A stretch of 53,062 bases of DNA, taken from a virus. Each line of letters starts with the position of its first letter. Position 1 is the first letter of the stretch. Under the pieces are notes generated by a model, which saw only the letters and a list, made by a program, of their open reading frames with translations, was not told where the DNA came from and made no database searches. Made by a program: the position numbers and the translations under genes. Below are positions 8,471 through 17,599 of the stretch, in pieces. The stretch spans positions 1 to 53,062 of the IMG/VR virus record IMGVR_UViG_3300017989_000147; one strand, given 5' to 3'.

Positions 8471-9007
8471 ATGGTACGATATGAGATTGTAAATTACGGA
8501 CCTCCTCCTGTCACCCTTTCAGAAGCCAAACTCTTCATGAAAGTGGATACTACGGCAGACGACTCTGTAATAACCAATATCATAAGTCAAGTAACGCTGT
8601 TTGCAGAAGCGCATACTAGACGTGAGTTAAGGCCAAACCAGTGGTATGGCTTTACTGATTGTTTTGATGCTGTTTTGAATCGGAATCCTGTTTCACAGGT
8701 TCTTCAAATAGATTATGTGAGTACTGATAATAGCGTTGTTATTGTCCCATCTTCCACATATGAGCTCAAAAAGGAAACACTGCAATCTGAGGTTGTTTTG
8801 GCATATGATCAGTCATGGCCAAAACAGGTGAAGGAAACAGTGGAGCCAATCAGAATTGCGTTTAACACTTCCGCACATGCTATGCTTCCTGTAGTCAAAC
8901 AAGATATGCTTCGGCATATCAGTTGGGAATATGAGAATCGAGGTGATGATTCAAACGATTATGATAGAACTCGATTCTATCTTGCATCGGCTATTCCCAA
9001 TGTATAG
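8471..9007 (+). CDS. Head-tail connector, gp6-like adaptor
   Basis: A 178-residue protein with the gp6/gp15-like head-tail connector pattern: PPPVTLSEAKLFMKVD at residues about 11-26, then DDSVITNIISQVTLFAEAHTRREL, the WYGFTDCFD strand, and a long C-terminal helix ending in DRTRFYLASAIPNV. The protein forms a ring under the portal and completes the channel after packaging. Genome order (capsid, connector, joining protein, gp10-like, terminator) supports this. Confidence 0.8.
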   Translation: MVRYEIVNYGPPPVTLSEAKLFMKVDTTADDSVITNIISQVTLFAEAHTRRELRPNQWYGFTDCFDAVLNRNPVSQVLQIDYVSTDNSVVIVPSSTYELKKETLQSEVVLAYDQSWPKQVKETVEPIRIAFNTSAHAMLPVVKQDMLRHISWEYENRGDDSNDYDRTRFYLASAIPNV

Positions 9008-9066
9008 GGCTATCCCCTGATAGCTCGGGGCGCTCAGTTCCGTGCGCTGGGCGTCCCACTATTATT
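9008..9066 (+). promoter_or_regulatory. Structured SD-less leader before the joining protein
   Basis: This 59-base gap can form CTATC-ccct-GATAG followed by a larger hairpin, GGG-CGCTCAG pairing with CTGGGCG-T-CCC, loop TTCCGTGCG (about 9026-9057), ending nine bases before the ATG. No clear Shine-Dalgarno is present. It resembles the leader at 1336-1381 in placing a stable stem directly before a start codon within the late operon, but there is no T tract. Confidence 0.45.
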
Positions 9067-9441
9067 ATGCAGAAAAAGAAACTGACACACGACGGGTATG
9101 AAATTGGGGACTTGAGTGAAAGAGTCCTCTTACAAGACCGCACAATTGTGCCTCCGGTTTTTGGTTCTGTTGATTTTGATGAGGCGTTTGAAAATACTGC
9201 CATATGGGCTGCTATAAGACCCATTAGAGGCAGGTATGTACTTGATCAGACTGGAAGGGAGACTCTGATCACAGATGAGGTGATAATTAGATACCGCTCT
9301 GAAGTTACAACTGAGTATTTTATACAGAAAACTGATGGTAGCAGGCTAAAGATAGAGCGTGTAATGAATGTCTCTGAAAGAGGTGAGTACACAAAACTTG
9401 AGTGTAGCTTCAGAGGCCCTACGAATGCAGGCAAGAGATGA
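9067..9441 (+). CDS. Head-tail joining protein
   Basis: A 124-residue protein matching the head-tail adaptor pattern: GDLSERVLLQDRTIVPP, then FENTAIWAAIRPIRGRYVLDQ and a strand-rich end with TTEYFIQKTDGSRLKIERVMNV. Such proteins form the stopper ring between connector and tail. It ends in an ATGA overlap with the next gene. Confidence 0.75.
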   Translation: MQKKKLTHDGYEIGDLSERVLLQDRTIVPPVFGSVDFDEAFENTAIWAAIRPIRGRYVLDQTGRETLITDEVIIRYRSEVTTEYFIQKTDGSRLKIERVMNVSERGEYTKLECSFRGPTNAGKR

Positions 9442-9890
9442 GTTCTGTAATATATCAAGTTGTTGATGATTCTGAATACCAAGAGATTATCAATATAGAT
9501 GAGCATATGGAGAAGGCTGTCAAGAAGACACTCCATAGTATGGGTAGAAAGCTCAAGGGAAAGATAATCAATGATATCAATAAGACACCTAGAACCCACG
9601 GAAGAAGATATTTCAATCATTACCTTGGACGGCATGTGAAGCGATCTGCTCCTGGTAATGCCCATGCCAATGAATCTCAGGCGTTGAAGAAATCTCTATC
9701 GTGGAAAACAAACGGCGTCAATGGCCTGCAAATTGGCTATGGTATAACACACTGGTATGGTGAAGCATATGAGTATGCCCAATCCATTGAAGAAGGTAGC
9801 TCCAGAATAGAAAGTAGACCTTCTATTGAAAAGAACATAGAAGATGTTGATTTTGAAAGCTATTTCAACTCAGCTATAAGTCAAAAGTGA
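9438..9890 (+). CDS. Neck / tail-completion protein, HK97 gp10-like
   Basis: A 150-residue protein with the helix-loop pattern of HK97 gp10-like proteins: an early amphipathic helix (EKAVKKTLHSMGRKLKGKIIND), then a strand with LKKSLSWKTNGVNGLQIGYG and HWYGEAYEYAQSIEEGSSR, where a tyrosine-rich turn precedes RPSIEK. It lies between joining protein and tail-terminator candidate. The role is inferred mainly from this position and the YA..EEGS..RP-like ending. Confidence 0.65.
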   Translation: MSSVIYQVVDDSEYQEIINIDEHMEKAVKKTLHSMGRKLKGKIINDINKTPRTHGRRYFNHYLGRHVKRSAPGNAHANESQALKKSLSWKTNGVNGLQIGYGITHWYGEAYEYAQSIEEGSSRIESRPSIEKNIEDVDFESYFNSAISQK

Positions 9891-9899
9891 ATTTTAGTT

Positions 9900-11006
9900 T
9901 TGAAAGCACTGCAAGTCATAACAAGATTGATACAAGAGTTGCCTCGCCATACACAGGCTATGAGCAGCACTCTTAATGTTCAGTCTGTTCAAGCATCTTC
10001 TGGTGTGCTTACCATTCAGACTACTACGCCTCATGGGCTGACAGTAGGCAAGGGAGTTAGCACAACTGGAATTGTAACTCCTGTGAATATTGCATCAATA
10101 ACAAGAGTTGACAATATACTGCGAATTGTTACTGCAGTAGATCATGATTTGACAGGAAAGATTGCTGTAAACCTTACAATACAGAATTGCACTGTTGCTG
10201 AGTTTAACGGCACCCATAAAGTTGAGCAAATAGAGAACAGAAGAACAATAAGGGTTGAATACACAGCCCCTGTTGTTGAAACCAGTGCTTCTGATGGTGA
10301 AGTAATTCACGCTGAGCGATATGACCAGTCTTATAATGGACTTTTCCAAATTGCTTCTGTCGTGGATACAACAACTTTTACAGTTTCTGCTCCTAATGCA
10401 ATTGATGGGTCTACTTCTGTCGGTGGGTTTGTACAGTATAATATTGCAATATCAGGAGCAGCTACATATGAAGTTGCGAAAGAAGCATTCACTGCACAGC
10501 CTAGAGATAAAGGCTTCATAGCAGTTGTTCTTGGCCAGACTACTGCTTCTAAAAGCAGAATAAACAATAGTGATCTTACTGCTGTTATTGATCGCGGATA
10601 CTTCTTTAGACAGCAGAACCAAAAAATTGTTAATATCTACTATATGTCAAATCCAAATGATGAGATAGGTGTGCGCGCAACGAGAGACAATATGGAAGAT
10701 GTTGCGCTTGCTCTTAACAAGACATTGCTGTTCCATGAATTTGATAATGAAACTGTGTATGGCAGAAGCCATCCATTAGTTTTTGTTCAGCATGGCACAA
10801 TGGAATATGATGGCTCTTATTATGCTCATGAATTTGTTTTCGAGGCTGATGAAGAGCTTAGCTTTGGAGATACATCTGGATATAGCAATGATGTTGCATT
10901 CAGAAATATAAACATGTTTGTAGATCCTAACCTTAGCACTTCTACTATTACTGATGGTACAGTAACGGCAGATGCAAGCATAAACTTGGATGAGGTTCCG
11001 TTGTGA
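9900..11006 (+). CDS. Tail terminator candidate with inserted beta modules
   Basis: A 368-residue protein from a TTG start. The helical N terminus (KALQVITRLIQELPRH) and the C-terminal half (PRDKGFIAVVLGQT, IVNIYYMSNPNDEIGVRATRDNMEDV) look like a Mu gp37-class tail terminator split by about 150 residues. The inserted part holds repeated beta motifs of the form GVLTIQTTTPHGLTVGKGV, FNGTHKVEQIENRRTIRV and YNGLFQIASVVDTTTFTV. Similar inserts occur in the gp47 and gp48 homologues. It overlaps the next gene by GTGA. Confidence 0.6.
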   Translation: MKALQVITRLIQELPRHTQAMSSTLNVQSVQASSGVLTIQTTTPHGLTVGKGVSTTGIVTPVNIASITRVDNILRIVTAVDHDLTGKIAVNLTIQNCTVAEFNGTHKVEQIENRRTIRVEYTAPVVETSASDGEVIHAERYDQSYNGLFQIASVVDTTTFTVSAPNAIDGSTSVGGFVQYNIAISGAATYEVAKEAFTAQPRDKGFIAVVLGQTTASKSRINNSDLTAVIDRGYFFRQQNQKIVNIYYMSNPNDEIGVRATRDNMEDVALALNKTLLFHEFDNETVYGRSHPLVFVQHGTMEYDGSYYAHEFVFEADEELSFGDTSGYSNDVAFRNINMFVDPNLSTSTITDGTVTADASINLDEVPL

Positions 11007-11197
11007 AGATCAGAGTTTTACAGGAGCATCATCCTGTATACAGTAAAGATCAGATAATAGATACTGACACACTTACTTACCAATATAAGTTGTATTGGGC
11101 AAAGAAGCTGCGTGAAGCTGATGAAGATGGCAATTGCGAGATTGTCGTCGAAGAAAACATTGAAGAAGTGAACGAGGGGGAAGAGAACGATGGCTGA
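11003..11197 (+). CDS. Small acidic protein before tail sheath
   Basis: A 64-residue protein from a GTG in a GTGA junction. It begins KIRVLQEHHPVYSKDQIIDTDTLTYQYKLYWAKKLREA and ends in a strongly acidic tail. Small proteins at this site, directly before the sheath gene, are common in Mu-like tails. Function is unknown. Its 3' end overlaps the sheath start by eight bases. Confidence 0.65.
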   Translation: MKIRVLQEHHPVYSKDQIIDTDTLTYQYKLYWAKKLREADEDGNCEIVVEENIEEVNEGEENDG

Positions 11198-12806
11198 TAA
11201 TGTCATTGACGAACCGAATGTCAGCTTGAGCATTATCAGTGCTGATGTTCCTGTTGAAAATGCTCCGCAGAGAGTTCTGTTGATTGGTCAGATGGTAACA
11301 TCTGGTAGTGGTGCAGGGTCGGCCACTCCTTCCACAGCTGTATCGCCTACTATCAATACTAATATTGGTAATGCTGGTCAGGAGAATGATCTCTTTGGTG
11401 CTGGATCTCAGCTTGCCATTATGGTGAGAAAGTTCAAGCAGGTTGCACCTCAAGTTGCACTTGATGCAATACCTCTTGCTGATAATGGCACCACTAGCAC
11501 AGAATACCGAATAACTCTTAGTGGTACTCCTACTGAATCAGGAACAATTGAAGTTATTGCTGGTAGTGCTAATGACTATCGTTACACAGTAAGTGTTAGC
11601 AATGGTGAGGCTGCAGCTGATATCATCACAAAGATTTACAATAAGATCAATGGTGATGTTAATTCGCCCTTTACAATTCCTGTTGTTCCTACTACAAACC
11701 AGCTTACAGCTGATTGTAAGAATGCTGGTACTTGGGGGAATCTTCCTTTTGGCATAAAGCTGAATGGAGCCGCATTAGGAATCATAAATGGACTAACTGC
11801 TACTATTGCGAGAACAACACCAGGTGCAACAGATCCTACTTTAGTTGCTGCTCAGTTTACACCTGCAGTAAACACTAGATATCAAGGTGTTGTTTGCCCT
11901 GGATCTTTGGGAACTGCTGCTCAGAATTGGCTTGAAGACAGATTCAATGTCAATAATCAGGTTCTTGATGGCGTTTGCTTTAGTGATTTCGTTGGAACTG
12001 AAACTACTGTAATAAGCCACCTTACAAGCCGAAATTTCAAGTCTGATGTTGTGATTTGCGATGAGGATCTTGGTGCTACTGCAACTGACGATCAGTATTT
12101 TGGTCCTGCAAATAGGAATTCTGGAATAATTCAAGCCACTTTCCTTGCTGCTGTTAGATCGCTTAGGCTGACACCTAATGCATCTATTTCCAGATATGTT
12201 ACAACAAACGCTTCTGGAGATCAGTTTGGTGGACCTTCCACAGCAACTCTGCCTTATCACAATACTAATGCCCCTCAGCTTTCAACTACTTATGCAGGAA
12301 ACGCACACGGCTTTACTGCAATAGAAATTGAAAACATAAAGGCAGTTGGTGGAACAGTACTTGGAACAAATAGAACAGGAACGAATGCAATAGTCGGTGA
12401 AGTTTTGACTACGTTCAAGACTGATCCTGCTGGTAATCCTGATCCTTCTTTCAAGTACCTCAACTATGTTGATACAATCTCTAATTCTCGTGAGTATTTC
12501 TTCAATAACTACAAGAAGAGATATGCCCAGTCTCGTTTGACTGAAGGGAATGTTCAGAGAGGCAGAGACATGGTCAATCAGGCTACGTTTGAAGGCTATA
12601 CAGACAGACTGTATGGTGATCAGACAAGACCTGAGCTTTTGCTCCTCCAGGGTGGTCAGGCAGCAACTGACTTTTTCAAGAACAACAGAGTTGTTGTCTT
12701 GAATCTGCTCACCGGAACAATCACAGTCAACATGAAGGTTCCGATCATAACACAGGTCCGAAATATCATAGGCACGATTCAGATTGCCTTTAGCACCCAG
12801 GGGTGA
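11190..12806 (+). CDS. Contractile tail sheath protein, Mu gpL-like
   Basis: A 538-residue protein. The N terminus (IDEPNVSLSIISADVPVENAPQRVLLIGQMV) and following GSGAGSATPS region match the Mu-type sheath family; the C terminus has NRVVVLNLLTGTITVNMKVPIITQVRNI, the conserved beta strand that interlocks subunits. It shows that the tail is contractile, so this is a myovirus morphotype despite the HK97-like head. RBS: GAGGGGGAAGAG upstream. Confidence 0.88.
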   Translation: MADNVIDEPNVSLSIISADVPVENAPQRVLLIGQMVTSGSGAGSATPSTAVSPTINTNIGNAGQENDLFGAGSQLAIMVRKFKQVAPQVALDAIPLADNGTTSTEYRITLSGTPTESGTIEVIAGSANDYRYTVSVSNGEAAADIITKIYNKINGDVNSPFTIPVVPTTNQLTADCKNAGTWGNLPFGIKLNGAALGIINGLTATIARTTPGATDPTLVAAQFTPAVNTRYQGVVCPGSLGTAAQNWLEDRFNVNNQVLDGVCFSDFVGTETTVISHLTSRNFKSDVVICDEDLGATATDDQYFGPANRNSGIIQATFLAAVRSLRLTPNASISRYVTTNASGDQFGGPSTATLPYHNTNAPQLSTTYAGNAHGFTAIEIENIKAVGGTVLGTNRTGTNAIVGEVLTTFKTDPAGNPDPSFKYLNYVDTISNSREYFFNNYKKRYAQSRLTEGNVQRGRDMVNQATFEGYTDRLYGDQTRPELLLLQGGQAATDFFKNNRVVVLNLLTGTITVNMKVPIITQVRNIIGTIQIAFSTQG

Positions 12807-12810
12807 TTAA

Positions 12811-13200
12811 ATGATTCAGTTAACTGACGCAACATTCATCGTTAATGATGAGCCCATCCCTGTGATGCCTGATAGTGTGGCGTTCACAGAAGGGCTTGGT
12901 GAGCAGACAATGAGGGCTGCTTCCGTTGGTGGTGGTGAAGTTGAGGCCATTTATTCTAATGACCTCAGTACTGCCTTCTCTATGGTCCGCGCTGATATGC
13001 CTTCTGTTATTGAACTTATTGAGCTTGCGAAGACATGGAAGCTCAATCAGAACAATAATGTTGTGCAGATCATTGGCAAGAATGCTGATGGTACGATAAC
13101 GCGCACATTCAGTCGAGCTGCACTCATAACTGACTATGAAGTTGCACTTGGACCTGATTCTTCTATTACTATTGAATTCAGGGCTCTGCCCACAACATGA
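12811..13200 (+). CDS. Tail tube protein, Mu gpM-like
   Basis: A 129-residue beta-rich protein just after the sheath gene: IQLTDATFIVNDEPIPVMPDSVAF, then GEQTMRAASVGGGEVEAIYSNDL, and a C-terminal ITIEFRALPTT strand. Size and order (sheath, tube, chaperone, tape measure) identify the inner tube that the sheath contracts around. The start codon follows the sheath stop by four bases. Confidence 0.85.
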   Translation: MIQLTDATFIVNDEPIPVMPDSVAFTEGLGEQTMRAASVGGGEVEAIYSNDLSTAFSMVRADMPSVIELIELAKTWKLNQNNNVVQIIGKNADGTITRTFSRAALITDYEVALGPDSSITIEFRALPTT

Positions 13201-13208
13201 GGTAAAAA

Positions 13209-13679
13209 GTGAAGACTTTGGAATACAAACTTAGCCAGCCTGTTGAGTACGCGGATCAGGGGGAACAGGTTGAAGGCGAAGTTCTTGTTTGCACGGCTCC
13301 AAAGGGTAAGCATCGCAAAGATGTTACAAAGTTGAAGCAGATGTTCTTCAGATCCATGCCTGGAATTGAAGAAATTAGCGATAGCCAAAAGGAAGCTGCT
13401 GAAGCAAGGAAGTCAGAAACAGAAGGTGATGATTTCGATATTAATGGTGAAGAAGTCCTATTCGTAATCATGCAATCAACTAGGGTTGAGTATGATGAGT
13501 TTATCGAACTTGGCCGAAAATTGATTGCAAATGGCCTTTGCAAAGTAGATGGTGTCAAAGAAGCAAATTCAGTAATACTTGATCGCTTGCCTGTCGAAGA
13601 GCTTGAAAAATTGATTGGAGAGTATGTCGCTTTTTTTATCATGAAATCAGCTATGAAGTCGATTCAGAACTCTACTTGA
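13209..13679 (+). CDS. Tail assembly chaperone, short form
   Basis: A 156-residue helical acidic protein from a GTG start behind GAGGT. It lies between tail tube and tape measure, where Mu-like and lambda-like phages encode the chaperone that coats the tape measure. It is the zero-frame product of a frameshift pair: at 13631-13637 seven T residues are read as T TTT TTT, allowing -1 slippage. Without slippage translation ends at the TGA at 13677. Confidence 0.8.
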   Translation: MKTLEYKLSQPVEYADQGEQVEGEVLVCTAPKGKHRKDVTKLKQMFFRSMPGIEEISDSQKEAAEARKSETEGDDFDINGEEVLFVIMQSTRVEYDEFIELGRKLIANGLCKVDGVKEANSVILDRLPVEELEKLIGEYVAFFIMKSAMKSIQNST

Positions 13680-13837
13680 GAGAGTGTGTTCGAATCATAA
13701 CTGCTTGTGAAGCGTTCACTATAAACGATCTTATGGATCTTCATTTTGATGAGTTTCTAATTGTAAGAGATGAAGTTGAGAGAATCCTTACAAAGCGAAA
13801 TTCTGAAATGAAGAAAGCAACAAGAAAACGTAGATAA
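13209..13837 (+). CDS. Tail assembly chaperone, -1 frameshift product
   Basis: Read zero-frame from 13209 to the T7 tract, then in the -1 frame from codon TAT at 13637, giving about 209 residues. The extension runs YHEISYEVDSELYLRECVR, a helix ending ITACEAFTINDLMDLHFDEF, then a basic tail (TKRNSEMKKATRKRR). It ends exactly at the TAATG junction with the tape-measure gene, which strongly argues that this frame is coding although it lacks its own start. By analogy with lambda gpG/gpGT, the extension should bind the tape measure. Confidence 0.8.
13631..13637 (+). other. Slippery heptamer for -1 ribosomal frameshift
   Basis: TTTTTTT is phased as T TTT TTT in the chaperone frame, so both P- and A-site tRNA-Phe can re-pair after slipping back one base. 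The -1 frame stays open from here for 66 codons to the tape-measure start. Confidence 0.85.
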
Positions 13838-15258
13838 TGCCTAGAAATGTAAAGTATACAATTGTACTTAAAGATAGGTACACACGTGTTGCAAATAAGG
13901 TTGCGCGTGCTACTAGCATGCTTAGTGTTAAGATGCGAAAGCTCCGTGTCACTGGAAAGCAGTTAGCCAAAACCTTTAACGATTCTGAAAAAGCTAGTCT
14001 TAAGTTTGGCAGAGCACTTCGAAAGGTTGGCAAAAATACTTCATTTCTGAATAATCAGATGGGAACTCTTGTCAGAAGCATGGGTCCAGCATTGCTAATG
14101 TTTAAAGCATTACAGCAATATGGGCAAAATGTTATGATGGAGACAAGCTTTGGCGTATTGACTGGAAACAGGGAAATTGGTCAAACCCTCAATAAGGATT
14201 TGATGGCATTTGCTGCAACAACGCCATTCACCATTCCCAAAGTTCAGCAAACTGCCAAGACTCTTTTGGCATACGGTATTGAATCTGACCAGATTCTTGA
14301 TACTGTAAGAATGGTTGGTGAAATTTCTTCTGGTACTGGTGCTGATATTGGAAGAATTGCACTTGCTGTTGGTCAGGTCAAGAGCACAGGATTCCTTCAG
14401 GGTCAGGATGCTAGGCAGTTAGAAGCTGCTGGTGTTGGCATTCGTAGAATGGTCAGAGAAAAGGTAAAGGAAATCCATGGGGTTGATCTACCCATGGGTG
14501 ATGTCATGAAGGCTGTCTCTGAGAGAATGATACCTGCTGAGTTCATTCTTACCATAATGAGAGACTTGACTGAAGAAGGTGGAAGATTTCATAAGATCAT
14601 GGAGGAGCTCAACAACACCCTCCCTGGTCAGTTCACAAACCTTCAGGATAATATGATTCGAGTTGGAATCATTTGGGGTGGCGCTCTTGATAAGACATTT
14701 AAGATCAAGGATACATTGAAGTTTCTTAATGATCAGCTAAAAGAATTCATTGATAACTTCCAGAAAAATCCTGAGAAGTATGAGTCAATAATGACACTTG
14801 TGTCTTACTTCTCTCTTCTTGTGCTTCTGACTCCAATACTAATTGGTCTTATTGGCAGTCTGAGTGTTATGTTTGCTGGCCTCCAGTTGGTTCTTGCAGT
14901 TCTCAATGTTGGATTTATGGCAGTCTTTGGATGGCCTGCTCTTATAATTGCATCACTTTGGCTTGTTGTTGCTAATTTCCAGAATATACTTTCTTTTATT
15001 GACTCAGGGATTGAATATTTAAAGAGAAAGTGGAACCAGTTCATTGACATGGTCTGGGATGCTGAGACATTGTCAGTTGTTGGCCTTATTAGAGAAGGTG
15101 GATCAGCACTTGGCCTTTGGGATGAAAGAAGATGGCGCCATCAGTGGGAAGGCGTCATTGACATTCGAGATCCTGGTGGAATGGTTGAAGGCACATCATC
15201 TGAAGGCGGTGTTGACTTCAATACAGGGCAAAACATGAGCCCTGCTGGTTGGTACTAA
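13837..15258 (+). CDS. Tail tape measure protein
   Basis: A 473-residue protein. It starts with a basic helical region (residues 1-65), then a segment typical of the tape-measure domain: MMETSFGVLTGNREIGQTL, LMAFAATTPFTIPKVQQTAKTL, GTGADIGRIALAVGQVKSTG, QDARQLEAAGVGIRRMV. A hydrophobic stretch lies at about 325-390. It sets tail length and is ejected with DNA. At about 0.15 nm per helical residue the predicted tail is only about 70 nm, which is short for a contractile tail. Confidence 0.85.
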   Translation: MPRNVKYTIVLKDRYTRVANKVARATSMLSVKMRKLRVTGKQLAKTFNDSEKASLKFGRALRKVGKNTSFLNNQMGTLVRSMGPALLMFKALQQYGQNVMMETSFGVLTGNREIGQTLNKDLMAFAATTPFTIPKVQQTAKTLLAYGIESDQILDTVRMVGEISSGTGADIGRIALAVGQVKSTGFLQGQDARQLEAAGVGIRRMVREKVKEIHGVDLPMGDVMKAVSERMIPAEFILTIMRDLTEEGGRFHKIMEELNNTLPGQFTNLQDNMIRVGIIWGGALDKTFKIKDTLKFLNDQLKEFIDNFQKNPEKYESIMTLVSYFSLLVLLTPILIGLIGSLSVMFAGLQLVLAVLNVGFMAVFGWPALIIASLWLVVANFQNILSFIDSGIEYLKRKWNQFIDMVWDAETLSVVGLIREGGSALGLWDERRWRHQWEGVIDIRDPGGMVEGTSSEGGVDFNTGQNMSPAGWY

Positions 15259-16484
15259 TGGCAACTGTACAAGGTTCAGAGTATCTATTCCCTGTGCAAT
15301 ACAAGGGTGTGCAGTGGTATGCATACTCATATACCACAGATGGTGGTACTGAAGTAGCAATACACAAGATTGCTAATAGCTCAAAACAAACTATTGAAGA
15401 GCTTGGAAGTAAACTTAGCACATACAAGATAAAGGGCTGTATACAGCCATTTGATGCTGTTGGAACTGGAGAGCAGCCTGACTATATTTCAGAGAGAGAC
15501 TATGTAATAGATGCTCTTAACTCTCCAGGTAAGGGATTACTAGTTCATCCAACTTTTGGTGCTTTAACTGATATAAAGGCCGTAGATTGGTCACTTGATG
15601 AAAGTGATGAGTCAATTGGCAAGGGTGGCCTGACTGTAACATTTCAGGTTTCCAATTTTGATGGTGTAATTGCAGAGGATGTTGCTGAGGCGGCATCTCT
15701 AAATAATACACAGGAAATTGCCAATGCTAATGCAAATACTGACTTAGCTGAAAATCTTGAAGCTGATACAGGATTGCTTGGTGTATACAATGACCTCAAA
15801 GAAGCAGCAACAAGAGTTGGAGATGCAATAGAAGAAGTTGGTGAAGCTGTTCAGCTAGTTGAAGATGCAGTTGCTGATGTGACCTCTCAAATTGCTGAGA
15901 TACAGGAAAACATTGCAGTTTTAGCTTCTGCTCCTCAAGCATTTGCAAATGCAGTAACAAATGTTTTTGCTACAATAAATGGAACTGTTGCAACAGCTGT
16001 ATCTGGTTTTGAGTCCTTTAGGACATTCTTTGGCTTCGGATTCCTCACAGATCTTGAGCTTAGCTTTGGAACAAATGCTGCTGCAGCAATAAACAAGAAT
16101 AACAGAACAATAAATACCAGTATAAATGGCCTTGCTCTGACTTCTGCATATCAGCACGCAGCAAACTTGGATCTCAAGACTCTTAGTGACATTGATGAAA
16201 TCGAGCAAATTCTTGATGATCAGTTCAATTTGATAATGGAAAATGGAGATAAGGATCTTTCCATTATACCGACAATTCTTGATGGAAGAGACAGAATCAG
16301 ACAGCTTTTCCAAAGTAGAAGATTGGTTGCTGCTAGAGTTGTTGAAGTTGAAGTTCCCCTTACGAGTTCAAGAACATTAGCATACAGATACTATGGTAGT
16401 GATTCCGAAGCAGATGCTATAGCAGATCTTAATGACTCATATGGAATAAATATGAGCGGTGTTGTAAAAGTATTCACCTCATGA
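15258..16484 (+). CDS. Tail/DNA circularisation protein, Mu gpN-like
   Basis: About 408 residues from the ATG in the TAATG junction (an in-frame TTG at 15249 is less likely). The N-terminal ~110 residues match the DNA-circularisation N-terminal domain of Mu gpN: YLFPVQYKGVQWYAYSYTTDGGTEVAIHK, then KLSTYKIKGCIQPFD and NSPGKGLLVHPTFG. The middle (about 160-250) is a long acidic helical region. In Mu-like tails this protein is a baseplate hub part that joins the tube to the spike. Confidence 0.8.
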   Translation: MATVQGSEYLFPVQYKGVQWYAYSYTTDGGTEVAIHKIANSSKQTIEELGSKLSTYKIKGCIQPFDAVGTGEQPDYISERDYVIDALNSPGKGLLVHPTFGALTDIKAVDWSLDESDESIGKGGLTVTFQVSNFDGVIAEDVAEAASLNNTQEIANANANTDLAENLEADTGLLGVYNDLKEAATRVGDAIEEVGEAVQLVEDAVADVTSQIAEIQENIAVLASAPQAFANAVTNVFATINGTVATAVSGFESFRTFFGFGFLTDLELSFGTNAAAAINKNNRTINTSINGLALTSAYQHAANLDLKTLSDIDEIEQILDDQFNLIMENGDKDLSIIPTILDGRDRIRQLFQSRRLVAARVVEVEVPLTSSRTLAYRYYGSDSEADAIADLNDSYGINMSGVVKVFTS

Positions 16485-17599
16485 TTATAACGCTTGAAAT
16501 AAATGGAAGAAGGTATACAAACTTTCTCTCTGCTACAGTTAAAACTAGCATTGACAATTTGTGTAATAGCTTTTCATTTAAGACAAGCCCTGAGGGCAAT
16601 AGAGTCATTCCTGTAAAAATGGATGATGAATGCTCTGTTTATGTTGATGGTGAATTAGTCACTACTGGCTATGTTGAGGTCATACAGGGTGACGGTGCAG
16701 CCACTAGCCACAACATAACAATAGCAGGAAGAGATTTAACAGCAGATATTGTTGACTCTTCAATTGACACTTTAAATGATATAAATGGCGATTCCACTCT
16801 TAAGCAGGTTATTGAAGCTGTAGTTAAACACATTGATTCCTCTATTGATGTTATTGATCTGACTGATGGTGCTAAATTTACTAAAAATGATTCTGACTTA
16901 GCACCTGAACCTGGCGATAATTGCTTTGGGTATCTTGAAAAGCTTGCTAAGAAGCAGTCTGCTTTTTTGAACTCTGATGCAAATGGAAATATTGTAATAT
17001 ACAGATCAGATCCTGATTTTGTAAGAAGCCCTATAATAAACAAAGTCAGCGATAACAGCAAGAACAACATACTGAGCTATAGATTCAAATATGACAATAG
17101 CAAAAGATTCCATATTTATGGTGTAAAATCAAGCAGAAATCTTGCCTCACTTTTCTTTTCTGCAAAGCAGGATGCAAATCAATCTGTTGATGAACCTGGA
17201 CAAACACTTGATGTTTTGATACGCAATGGAAGACAGCATGTCTTCACTAGTGAGAACCCAGGTGACCCTTCACAGCAGACTGAGCGCGCAGAATGGGAAA
17301 AGAACATAAGAAGGGCAAGAAGCAGAGTTTATAGTTGCAAAGTTTATGGTTATAGAAATGCTGAAAATAAACTTTGGGAGCCCAATACTGTAGTTCAAGT
17401 TTCTGATGAGTATGCCCAAATAAGTGATAATCTTCTTATCAACTCTGTTGAGTTCAACTATGGGCCTCAAGGTGCTATTAGTTCGCTAGAACTTGTAAAT
17501 GAAAATTCATACAAATTAGCTGCTGAAGAAGCAACCTTCTCTGCCAAAAAGGGGCTACTTGACTTTGTCTTTAGTACAGAAACTTCAGAGTCTAATTAA
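16481..17599 (+). CDS. Baseplate hub protein, Mu gp44 (gpP)-like
   Basis: A 372-residue protein with the gpP/gp44 pattern: an N-terminal barrel (ITLEINGRRYTNFLSATVKTSI, VYVDGELVTTGYVEVIQGD, ITIAGRDLTADIVDSS) and the middle FGYLEKLAKKQSAFLNSDANGNIVI region, where gpD-like hub folds carry a Lys-rich turn. It makes the trimeric hub from which the spike projects. It starts in an ATGA overlap and overlaps the spike gene by 41 bases. Confidence 0.8.
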   Translation: MIITLEINGRRYTNFLSATVKTSIDNLCNSFSFKTSPEGNRVIPVKMDDECSVYVDGELVTTGYVEVIQGDGAATSHNITIAGRDLTADIVDSSIDTLNDINGDSTLKQVIEAVVKHIDSSIDVIDLTDGAKFTKNDSDLAPEPGDNCFGYLEKLAKKQSAFLNSDANGNIVIYRSDPDFVRSPIINKVSDNSKNNILSYRFKYDNSKRFHIYGVKSSRNLASLFFSAKQDANQSVDEPGQTLDVLIRNGRQHVFTSENPGDPSQQTERAEWEKNIRRARSRVYSCKVYGYRNAENKLWEPNTVVQVSDEYAQISDNLLINSVEFNYGPQGAISSLELVNENSYKLAAEEATFSAKKGLLDFVFSTETSESN

